From a virus: a stretch of DNA of 37,434 nt. How positions within the stretch are numbered: position 1 is the first letter of the stretch; each line of letters begins with the position of its first letter. Of this stretch, positions 7,405-14,735 are shown one piece after another. The translations under genes were made by a program, and so were the position numbers. Where the stretch lies: positions 1-37,434 of the IMG/VR virus record IMGVR_UViG_3300037264_009342; one strand, 5' to 3'. The notes under the pieces are model-generated. The model did no database searches and was not told where the DNA came from. It was given only the letters and a program-made list of their open reading frames with translations.

Positions 7405-8160
7405 ATGCCAGAGACAGCGGTTGCACCGGCGAAACCAACAGCAACAACGGCGCCGGCGCCGACGTACTCGGCGGACGAGCGGCAAATTGTCGAGACGATG
7501 CGACGTAACGGAATCAGCGGCGACGAACTTTTGCGGCGTGCCTCGCGCGATTGGCAGCGAGAGCAAACGGACGCTTCGCCGCCGGAGCCGGCGAAAAAGG
7601 GTGATGATATCCCGACCGTGGCGGACGTGGAGCGAGTCGCCGAAGCGAAGATTCATCGGGCGGAGTTGGCGCGAAAGCGAGATGACCAACGAGCGGCGGG
7701 CCTGGCTATGCAGAGCAAGGTCGAAAGTGAAGTTGACGCGGTGCTCGAACAGTATCCGGGGCTCAGTGGGAATGAGGATCTAGTCAGGCAGGTGCAATTC
7801 TCCGTTGGGACTCGTTTGCAGCGGAGCCCGGACCTAACGGATCCAGCGAAAACGTCGGATAGGGCGTTTGCTAAAGCTATCCGCGAGGAAGCTGAGAAGG
7901 TCATCCAAGCGAATCAGGCCGCATTCGGCGCAGCGGGCAAGCTCAGCGGCAAAGAGGACCTGGCGAGCCGGCTGACCGCCCAACGCACGGCGGGCGAGGG
8001 CCCAGGGGCCGGTCGGACAGGCTCGTCGACGACCGGGCCGGTCAGTAAGCTGTTCGAGCCGATCGTGTACGGACTGGGAAAAGAGGTATTCTTGGACGAG
8101 GATGAGATTGGCGAGCTTGCGGAACGCGAGGCGAACGCGATGATCGCCGCAGGCAAGTGA
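7405..8160 (+). CDS. Scaffolding protein (probable)
   Basis: 251 aa from ATG 7405, with GAAAGG at 7390-7395. It sits between portal and capsid, the usual place of the scaffold. The composition fits: disordered Ala/Pro/Thr N-terminus, long charged helices (VADVERVAEAKIHRAELARK, then SKVESEVDAVLEQYP), a linker, and a helical C-terminus (DEDEIGELAEREANAMIAAG) that in this class contacts coat protein. Scaffold guides procapsid assembly and is then released. It is recognised by position and character, not by a sequence motif, because scaffolds diverge fast. Confidence 0.75.
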   Translation: MPETAVAPAKPTATTAPAPTYSADERQIVETMRRNGISGDELLRRASRDWQREQTDASPPEPAKKGDDIPTVADVERVAEAKIHRAELARKRDDQRAAGLAMQSKVESEVDAVLEQYPGLSGNEDLVRQVQFSVGTRLQRSPDLTDPAKTSDRAFAKAIREEAEKVIQANQAAFGAAGKLSGKEDLASRLTAQRTAGEGPGAGRTGSSTTGPVSKLFEPIVYGLGKEVFLDEDEIGELAEREANAMIAAGK

Positions 8161-8161
8161 C

Positions 8162-8253
8162 GATGTCGGATGGCGGACGTCGGAAGTGGAATGTGGATTG
8201 TTACGCTGATTCGTAACAAGTCCCATGCCCGACATCCGACATCGAGTAGGTAG
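8162..8253. repeat. ATCCGAC palindromic element (scaffold/capsid gap)
   Basis: The left arm ATGTCGGATGGCGGACGTCGG leads to a GTTACG-CTGATT-CGTAAC hairpin and the right arm CATGCCCGACATCCGACATCGAG. The outer arms pair over most of their length. It ends about 25 bases before the capsid ATG. Confidence 0.8.
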
Positions 8254-8278
8254 GCTTCCGGGCACGATGACATGAACA

Positions 8279-9514
8279 ATGGCTTCAGGGACAGCCACGC
8301 CGGTAACCGTCGCGGATCTTCTGCGCACGGTATACCTGCCGTCGATGCGTAAGCAGTTCTCTTCAAAATCAGTCTTGTTGCAGGTCCTGGAGCGACGCAC
8401 GGAAACGGTCGCCGAAGGACTTTCCATCTCATTCCCGAGACTCAAGAACACCGGCCAAGGGTACGGGTGGTCCACGATCGGAAACCTCCCCGCGGGCGGT
8501 CATGCCGACGTCGGGCGGTCCAACTGGAACTACAAACGTCAGTATGCGGCCCTGAAACTCAGCGGGGCGCTAATGGACGCCAGTCGGGCCGCCACCAGCG
8601 CCGACGCCCAGGCCCTCAAGATCATGACGACGGCGAAGATGACGGGCATCCGGCGCCGGGCGAATTTTCTGTTGTACGGGGACGGGACGGGTGTCCTGGC
8701 CACGCCAAGCGCTGCGTCGAGCGCTACGAGTTTCACCGTAGCGAACGCTCGCGGCCTCGAACGCCAGATGCTCATCGACGTGCTGTTGGCGTCCAACGGA
8801 ACCGTTGCCGCCGGGGTGGATGGCGCCGAGTGCGCGGTCAACAAGGCAACGGGTGTCGTCACCTTAACGTCCGGGTCTCTGGCCGACTTCGCTACGGTCA
8901 ACGCCTCCCCAACGCTGTATAAGGTCTACGAACACGGCTCACGCAACGACGTGGTGTTCGGCCTGGATGCGGCGGTCTCGAACGCCAACCCGGCAAGCGG
9001 CTTTTTTGGGAGCGTAGACCGCACACTGGCTACCAATGAGGACTGGAAAGGGAACGTGCTGGATAACCCGGCGGGCGTCGGCGGCACGCCGCGTGCGATC
9101 ACGTTCCGGTTGATGCAGGATGCGTTGGACCTCGTTGAGTCCAACAGCGACGGGACGGTGGACCTGATCATCTGCGGCTTCAAGGTCTGGCAGATCCTCG
9201 CGGACATCCTCACCGATCAGAAACGGTACGTCGGGTCCGACAACAAGCTGAACGGGTGGATGCGAGCGCATGACTTCGCCGGAACCCCGGTGGTACGCGA
9301 CGAGCATTGCCCCCAGGACCAAATGTTCTTCCTGGATAAGTCGAGTTTTCGGATCCTGCAGAACGACCCGGGCGATTGGTGGTCCCCAGACGGCACGATG
9401 TTCGATCGCGTGCCCGGCCAAGAGGCGGTGCAGATCATTTGGCGCCATCCGTGGCAATTATCGTGCGACGCCCCGGCGGCCAACGCGGTCATTAAGGACT
9501 TGTCCACAACGTAA
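8279..9514 (+). CDS. Major capsid protein (HK97-fold family)
   Basis: 411 aa from ATG 8279, typical length. After an N-terminal helix (TPVTVADLLRTVYLPSMRKQ) comes the strongly conserved-looking beginning of a phage coat: VLEFL-like core 'ISFPRLKNTGQGYGWSTIGN' and 'KRQYAALKLSGALMDASRAA', with an RRANFLLYGDGTGVLA segment that is a hallmark of environmental podovirus coats. The rest includes long beta stretches and a C-terminal P-domain-like part (ILQNDPGDWWSPDGTMF, VQIIWRHPWQLSCDAPAA). It follows scaffold and precedes a 209-aa protein. No Shine-Dalgarno sequence of note, despite the expected high expression; the upstream element may matter. Not clearly assignable to a P22- or T7-like subgroup. 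Confidence 0.85.
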   Translation: MASGTATPVTVADLLRTVYLPSMRKQFSSKSVLLQVLERRTETVAEGLSISFPRLKNTGQGYGWSTIGNLPAGGHADVGRSNWNYKRQYAALKLSGALMDASRAATSADAQALKIMTTAKMTGIRRRANFLLYGDGTGVLATPSAASSATSFTVANARGLERQMLIDVLLASNGTVAAGVDGAECAVNKATGVVTLTSGSLADFATVNASPTLYKVYEHGSRNDVVFGLDAAVSNANPASGFFGSVDRTLATNEDWKGNVLDNPAGVGGTPRAITFRLMQDALDLVESNSDGTVDLIICGFKVWQILADILTDQKRYVGSDNKLNGWMRAHDFAGTPVVRDEHCPQDQMFFLDKSSFRILQNDPGDWWSPDGTMFDRVPGQEAVQIIWRHPWQLSCDAPAANAVIKDLSTT

Positions 9515-9590
9515 CCGGATGTGGGAGGTGGGATGTGACGCGGCGCGCCTGTACATCCGACATCGAACGTCCGCCATCCGACCTCAAAAA
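9515..9590. repeat. ATCCGAC palindromic element (after capsid gene)
   Basis: Left arm GGATGTGGGAGGTGGGATGTG, centre ACGCGGCGCGCCTGT, right arm ACATCCGACATCGAACGTCC and CCATCCGACCTC. It ends with AAAAAGGAG, which is also the Shine-Dalgarno sequence of the 9601 gene. Confidence 0.75.
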
Positions 9591-9600
9591 GGAGTGATTC

Positions 9601-10230
9601 ATGCCGACAAGTAGCGTGGGTGCGGGCGTCGTCGACGACAACGCCATACAGTGGAAATACGGGTACCACACGATATGGCCGCACACGGCCAAAGGCCTCT
9701 TGGAGGTGGCCGGCGTCCAGACGTCGCTCGGAGCCGGAGGAGCCGTCTTCTCCGAACTATCCCTGGCCGGGTCTGAACTGTCCGGGCTGGCCATGGAAAC
9801 GGGTGATGAGCTTTATGACCTCGTCGACCTGATGGGCCACCCCGGCTGGATGATGGACCTGACCAGGGACATTCAGTGCCAGATCGTTTTCGACGGAGGG
9901 GCGACGGGCGGTCGATCGGGAATCGTCTGGAAGGCGTTCTGTAAGGGCCTCGCATCGGGCGTGGCGATGACCGACGTCTTGGTCTCGCCCGACGGATCGA
10001 TCACCTTCGCGTCGTTCACCGAAGCTGCGGTGGTCAGCGGCATCTTCAAGACTGAGTGGAAACCGTTCAACGTCAGCGGGGCCGGCTTAGCCACGGATTC
10101 GTTTCTTGGCGTATGCATTGAACTCGACGCGGACGGCACCGCCTCGGCGGATGAGCTCAAGCTGATCTGCGCCAGGCTGAAATACACGATCGCGGCCTGC
10201 GACCCGAGCGGACGCCGGCAATTGACGTAG
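9601..10230 (+). CDS. Virion protein of 209 aa (capsid-associated?)
   Basis: ATG 9601 after AAAGGAG (9587-9593). 209 aa with a beta-rich pattern: VQTSLGAGGAVFSELSLAGS, then IQCQIVFDGGATGGRSGIVW and FKTEWKPFNVSGAGLATDSF. It follows the capsid gene directly, where decoration (cement) or minor head proteins usually lie. The repeated jelly-roll-like strands fit a decoration role, but no family is recognised. Late structural operon, same strand as neighbours. Confidence 0.6.
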   Translation: MPTSSVGAGVVDDNAIQWKYGYHTIWPHTAKGLLEVAGVQTSLGAGGAVFSELSLAGSELSGLAMETGDELYDLVDLMGHPGWMMDLTRDIQCQIVFDGGATGGRSGIVWKAFCKGLASGVAMTDVLVSPDGSITFASFTEAAVVSGIFKTEWKPFNVSGAGLATDSFLGVCIELDADGTASADELKLICARLKYTIAACDPSGRRQLT

Positions 10231-10312
10231 CGAAAAACGCTTCCGTCGCTCGGGGTAGGTCGGTCGCCCGGCCGCTCTACCTCGGCGGCGGACATTCGGA
10301 GTCTTGAGACAA
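10231..10312. other. Intergenic stretch before repeat hairpin
   Basis: It contains a hairpin-capable sequence (GGTAGGTCGG..CGGCCGCTCTACC, about 10255-10280). No gene is seen. Confidence 0.4.
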
Positions 10313-10328
10313 GGAAACGAAGTTCCCG

Positions 10329-10382
10329 ACGCAAAGACGCTAAGGCGCAAAGTTTACCCTTAGCGCCTTTGCGTCTTTGCGT
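10329..10382. repeat. Long hairpin, ACGCAAAGACGC family
   Basis: The 24-nt arms at 10329-10352 and 10359-10382 enclose the 6-base loop TTTACC and pair at 22 of 24 positions. The arms consist of ACGCAAAGACGCTAAGGCGC units. This kind of element (GACGCAAAGACGC) is a familiar interspersed repeat in diverse bacterial genomes. The tailspike ATG lies only 5 bases beyond, and no ordinary Shine-Dalgarno sequence is present, so translation must start next to a stable stem. Partial copies occur at about 16928-16952 and 34704-34740. Confidence 0.8.
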
Positions 10383-10387
10383 GACCC

Positions 10388-13300
10388 ATGCCGACTGTCG
10401 ACCTATCTGGCGTGGTGCTTTCTCAATCGGTCGGCGTCGCCCCGCTCTACGTACACGTGGACTGCAGCGCCGCAACGACCGACCACGCACCGGGCCTCAT
10501 CCTCTACAACGACAAAGTCACGTTCAACGACGGGTCCGCCAATACCGACGCGACCGCGCAAGTGCGCGACGTGACCGGCCGGGCCCTTTTCATGAGCAAC
10601 AAGACGGTCAACGATCCAAGTGGATCCGGCGTTGACCTACTCCTGAGCGACTACGCGACCCTTAAAGACCTCATCCAGCAGGCTTCGCCGACGGGTATCG
10701 AGGCCTACTTTTCGGCGGGGGGCGGCAACCGCGGATTCAGGGCCATTACCACGCGGCCTACGGTTGCGGCGACGGCGTTGTCGCTCACGTCAGCCGCCGT
10801 CTCTTGTTTCGGCGTCGAAAAGGCGATGGTGCTGGAATTGGATGGCGTCTTCAACGCCTTCCACGACGTGATCTTCCGGATCGATTTCGGGGATCCCGCG
10901 GGGCGACGATGGGGCAACCGCCAGGACGTCAACAACAACGTACACCTGGGGCCCATCAGCGGGCACGTGTACGAGACGCCCGGCTCCTACACCATCACGA
11001 TTTCTGCGTTCACCCACCGTGGTCTGGTCGCCACCAAGACGATCGCCGTGGCAGTGAGTGCCTTCGCGGGCACGACGTATTACTTCGCTCAGGCCGGGTC
11101 GGACGGGGCGGCGGGCACCAGCGAAGGAGCCGCCAAGAAGACCTGGACGCACGCGATGACCCTGGTCGCGGCCAATATCCGGTTGCTGTTCAAACGGGGC
11201 GACACATGGCCCAACACGGACGTCACCGCTAGGAAAACGATCACGGTGGCGGACACGACGACCACCGCGTTCATCATCGGGGCGTACGGCACGGGGGCTC
11301 GGCCCATCTTCAACTGTGCCAACAACATCGGCCCCTACGACCTCGGTGCGGCGGACGGCGGGCGAGTGACCGACGGTCGCTACGTGGGGACGAACGGGTC
11401 CGGTGCGCCTGGGACCGGAAACTGCATCACTTCGATCGGGCAAAAAGGGCTGCTGTTACGGCTCGATCTGAACGGGTTCCTAAACGGCCTCAGTCAGGGC
11501 AGCAGCACCCCGCCCAAGGCGGACTTCGGTATCGTCGATTCCCGCATGCGTGAGATGCGGGACTACGACATCTACACCCAGGGCACGACGAGCGGAGCGC
11601 CGGAAAGCCACGTCGGCATCCTGGCCAACGTACTGATGGCGGTCCGGGACGAGCACCACATCCGGTTCCACGGCGCAAAGTCGGTCATGGGGTACAACTA
11701 CTTCGGTGGGCGGATCAACGACGGGAAACACTATCTCCGGGTTCTGGGCAATTTCAGCGGGGCGGGGAACGAATCGGAGTTCAATCAAGTCTGCGACAAC
11801 GTCTTTGCCCACCCGAACCACGCGTTCAATCAGTCCTTGATCCAAATTGGCGCTCAAAATTCAACGAGCATCCGCAATCTGCGCGACCTGATCGTCGAAC
11901 GAAACGTCATCCGCAATCGGGACGACTACCTACGGGAGACGTTCGACGAGCCGGGGTCCTGGGTCTACGGAACCGGCTGGGCCCATGATGAGGTGAACGA
12001 TGAGGTCGATTTCACCGCCCCGGCCGCCAATCTGGAATTGAGACTCAGCGTTACCGGCGGGCTGACCTACAAGGTGCGCTACACCCTGCGAAACATGACC
12101 GCCGCGACCGTGACCATCCAACTCGGCGGCACGTCAGGAACCGTGCGATCGACTAACGGCACCTTCACTGACACCATCGTCTGCGGCGGCTCGAGCAGTC
12201 AGGACTTGGAAGTGGCTGCTACGGGCGCCGGCACGATCGACGACATCATCGTCAGCGGGGCGGCAATCGTCGGACTCAAGACGGCCTTCCAGTTGGACCC
12301 TGGCGCCGCAACCTCCACGATGAGCAGACTCACCTTCCGAAACAACGTCATCGACGGGTGCAAGACCGGGATCGACACCACCGCAACCGCCGGGATGGTG
12401 ATGAGCGATTTCTGGCTGTGGAACAATCTGTATACACGCGTCCTCGATGGCAACGCTCGCTTCTTCCAAGGGGATTTGGCGTTCACCGGTTTGGTGCTAG
12501 CCAACAACGTCATCAACCTACCCGGTGCCGACAGCGACGCGGTCAAACAGCGATTCTTTACCGTTGCAACGGCCCACCTTCGAACGGACATCTTCGAACT
12601 GGGGAATCAGGTCTACATGCCCAACGCGACCTCTGCGCAGGTCATCACCGCGCAGGGCACGACCTACACCCTGGCCGCGTGGCAGGCCCTGGCCTTCCCC
12701 GATGCTGCGAAGGGTGACGGCGACGTCACCGCGGCCCCGACGTTCAAACGCGGATACTGGAACGGAACCGCGGGCTTGAAGATTCTTGACGCCACGCTGC
12801 CCACGTCGCCCGCCAGCGAGCCGAGCGGTATGGAATGGGATGCTTACTACGGCCGTCTCTGGGGCGTCGGCGATGAAGCCCGAATCTGGCACTGCCTGCC
12901 GGACGGCTCGGACTTGATCAAGTTTCCCGGCGGGAACACCCGCTACAGCCCGGCCCATGATTTCGAGGGGATCACCATCGCCGTGCCGGGCAGCAACTTC
13001 GTCTACACCCTCCAGGAACGCGAAGTCGCGGACGTCGACGACACGATCACGATCAAGGAGATAAACCGAACGACCGGCGCGATCGTTCGAACCTTCGTGC
13101 TGACCGGAGTCAGCGGCTTCCCGAGCCCTTCGGACCCCAACCTGGGTCCGGAGGGCTTGTGTTTTGTGCCCGACGTGGACGACGCCGAAGGTGGTCTGTT
13201 TCACCTGATTGTGCAACAGACGCAACGCGTCCACGTATTTAGGCTGAGCATCAAATCCAGCCCCTCCGCGGTGGACGTGACCCACGTCGAGTCGTACCTG

Positions 13301-13897
13301 CCGGCGGACGGGGCGTGGACCGAAGGGAGCGGGTTGAGCTACGACCCCACCGACGACACGATCTACGTCATCACCGACGCGGAAGCCCTGATGCGGATCC
13401 TCGATCGTCATGGTGGGTTCATTGAGCAGTTAGCGTTGACCGCGGAGGCGGGGTTCGGGGCGCAGGAGGGCGTGGCCGTAACGGACAAGTACCTGTTCAT
13501 CGCCAACGACACGCCTCCGGCGGTGTTCCGTTATGATTGGGGCGGGATCCGGTATCGATCCTTGTCGGCGTCCAGTCCGCAAGTCAACGTTGGATTGCGG
13601 GTACCGAGCGCCATCGCGGACATGGACGGGAACCATCGAGCTCAGTCGACCGCCTGGGACATGGGGCCATACGAGTTAGGGGCGCCGCCGCTGCCCGACG
13701 TGTGGGGCCCGTGGTTGGCGGGAATGGGCGGAATCGTACAGGCTGCTCGTGGTTTGAGCGTCTTGGCCGTGCCCGGTCGTTTCCCTCCGTTCGATTTGAC
13801 CGCCCCGCCGGGCGGACCCGCGTCAACGCCAGTGGTGGTTAGTCGAGGGCACGGTGTGTTCATTCCGCCCGGCATTCGGATCGGTGGGAAGCACTGA
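10388..13897 (+). CDS. Tailspike/tail fibre: PKD-like, beta-helix and beta-propeller domains
   Basis: 1,169 aa from ATG 10388, the largest gene of this operon. N-terminal strands include a first PKD-like unit (VVLSQSVGVAPLYVHVDCS) and a clear PKD domain at about 117-225 (FRIDFGDPAG, HVYETPGSYTITISA). From about 227 the chain reads as a right-handed beta-helix (GTTYYFAQAGSDGAAGTS; many N-rich coils), with a jelly-roll CBM-like insert at about 520-625 (GSWVYGTGWAHDEVNDEVDF). At about 813-1050 lies a beta-propeller resembling SdiA-regulated/phytase-like domains (SGMEWDAYYGRLWGVGDEAR, GPEGLCFVPDVDD). The typical helix end motif (STAWDMGPYELG) comes after it. Likely trimeric receptor-binding or glycan-degrading spike. 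There is no virion-attachment domain to name, so head-tail position is inferred from order. Confidence 0.75.
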   Translation: MPTVDLSGVVLSQSVGVAPLYVHVDCSAATTDHAPGLILYNDKVTFNDGSANTDATAQVRDVTGRALFMSNKTVNDPSGSGVDLLLSDYATLKDLIQQASPTGIEAYFSAGGGNRGFRAITTRPTVAATALSLTSAAVSCFGVEKAMVLELDGVFNAFHDVIFRIDFGDPAGRRWGNRQDVNNNVHLGPISGHVYETPGSYTITISAFTHRGLVATKTIAVAVSAFAGTTYYFAQAGSDGAAGTSEGAAKKTWTHAMTLVAANIRLLFKRGDTWPNTDVTARKTITVADTTTTAFIIGAYGTGARPIFNCANNIGPYDLGAADGGRVTDGRYVGTNGSGAPGTGNCITSIGQKGLLLRLDLNGFLNGLSQGSSTPPKADFGIVDSRMREMRDYDIYTQGTTSGAPESHVGILANVLMAVRDEHHIRFHGAKSVMGYNYFGGRINDGKHYLRVLGNFSGAGNESEFNQVCDNVFAHPNHAFNQSLIQIGAQNSTSIRNLRDLIVERNVIRNRDDYLRETFDEPGSWVYGTGWAHDEVNDEVDFTAPAANLELRLSVTGGLTYKVRYTLRNMTAATVTIQLGGTSGTVRSTNGTFTDTIVCGGSSSQDLEVAATGAGTIDDIIVSGAAIVGLKTAFQLDPGAATSTMSRLTFRNNVIDGCKTGIDTTATAGMVMSDFWLWNNLYTRVLDGNARFFQGDLAFTGLVLANNVINLPGADSDAVKQRFFTVATAHLRTDIFELGNQVYMPNATSAQVITAQGTTYTLAAWQALAFPDAAKGDGDVTAAPTFKRGYWNGTAGLKILDATLPTSPASEPSGMEWDAYYGRLWGVGDEARIWHCLPDGSDLIKFPGGNTRYSPAHDFEGITIAVPGSNFVYTLQEREVADVDDTITIKEINRTTGAIVRTFVLTGVSGFPSPSDPNLGPEGLCFVPDVDDAEGGLFHLIVQQTQRVHVFRLSIKSSPSAVDVTHVESYLPADGAWTEGSGLSYDPTDDTIYVITDAEALMRILDRHGGFIEQLALTAEAGFGAQEGVAVTDKYLFIANDTPPAVFRYDWGGIRYRSLSASSPQVNVGLRVPSAIADMDGNHRAQSTAWDMGPYELGAPPLPDVWGPWLAGMGGIVQAARGLSVLAVPGRFPPFDLTAPPGGPASTPVVVSRGHGVFIPPGIRIGGKH

Positions 13898-14010
13898 TGT
13901 TCGATGTGGGATGGCGGATGTGGGATGGCGGATGTGTTGCGAATCGCGCCACGTCCGACATCCGACATCCGCCATCCCACATCGAACATCCCACATTCCA
14001 CATTTCACAT
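13898..14010. repeat. ATCCGAC palindromic element (largest full copy)
   Basis: It begins at the tailspike stop. The left arm is ATGTGGGATGGCGGATGTGGG and ATGGCGGATG. The centre is TGTTGCGAATCGCGCCACG; the right arm has the complement (CCGACATCCGACATCCGCCA, then TCCCACATCGAACATCCCAC). The arms pair over more than 40 bases with few mismatches. A trailing run of CACATTCCACATTTCACAT leads to the AGGGG of the next gene. Confidence 0.85.
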
Positions 14011-14021
14011 AGGGGCCGCTG

Positions 14022-14735
14022 ATGGGGTTGATGAACCTCCAGACTATGCGGGAGTTCACCGGCCAACTCATGGGCGACACGTCGGGCACGCTCTTTACGC
14101 CCGAAGTGCTCCGCGATTGGATCAACCTCGCGTATGAGAGCGTGTACGACCTGCTGGCGGAGTCCGCCGCAAGCTGGAACATGCACGTCCCGACGTCGGC
14201 GGCGATCATCACCACCGTGGCCAAGACCCGTGAATATCTGTTGCCCTCCAACGTGTACAACATCAGGCGAATCCTGGAGGTCACCCGCACGGACGTCAGT
14301 CCACCCCAGCGGCTGGCTATTTTGGATTCATCCGCCCGCGATGGGGGCGATGGACCCGGTCGGCGAAGCTGGACGAACGCGGAGTGTGGCGCGGTGTACG
14401 TGTATCGCAGAGGAAATCCGCCTGGTTTCGATTCATCCCCGACGGCGCAAGTTACCGACATGGCCTGGGTGGTAGGCTTCTCGGTCCAAGATCCTGGGGT
14501 GCAAACACTTAGGGTCGATTTTATGCCACAGCATGCCCAGTTGATTGCTGATGAGCAATTGCCGACCGACGTTCCGCCAGAGCTGATGGATCTGATCGTC
14601 TATAAGGCGGCGATCATCGGGAAAATAAGCATGAATCGTGACGCGTCCGGGTCGGAAAGGCTGTATGCCGAAAAGCTGGCATCCAGCCGACGAACCATCA
14701 CCCAAATGGCGGGCCGCGGCACGCGGTGGCTCTGA
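14022..14735 (+). CDS. Head-tail adaptor-like protein
   Basis: 237 aa from ATG 14022 (AGGGG 11 bases upstream; ATG 14031 is an alternative). It starts with a helical segment typical of podovirus adaptor/gp4-like proteins: LMGDTSGTLFTPEVLRDWIN, then AYESVYDLLAESAASWNMHV, followed by strands and a C-terminal helix pair (MDLIVYKAAIIGKISMNRDA). 'Helix - RDWIN - strand' at the N-terminus is what leads to the adaptor call. It is followed with 1-base overlap by the nozzle-like protein, as adaptors usually are. Forms the ring under the portal. Family assignment by eye. Confidence 0.65.
   Translation: MGLMNLQTMREFTGQLMGDTSGTLFTPEVLRDWINLAYESVYDLLAESAASWNMHVPTSAAIITTVAKTREYLLPSNVYNIRRILEVTRTDVSPPQRLAILDSSARDGGDGPGRRSWTNAECGAVYVYRRGNPPGFDSSPTAQVTDMAWVVGFSVQDPGVQTLRVDFMPQHAQLIADEQLPTDVPPELMDLIVYKAAIIGKISMNRDASGSERLYAEKLASSRRTITQMAGRGTRWL

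Noticed and set aside
12518-13411. Minus-strand frame of 297 codons opposite the tailspike
   Set aside because: It is antisense to the propeller part of the tailspike; no motif and no ribosome binding site.
13898-14010. CRISPR array
   Set aside because: Units are 7 bases long, arms are inverted relative to each other, and no regular spacers or cas genes are present.
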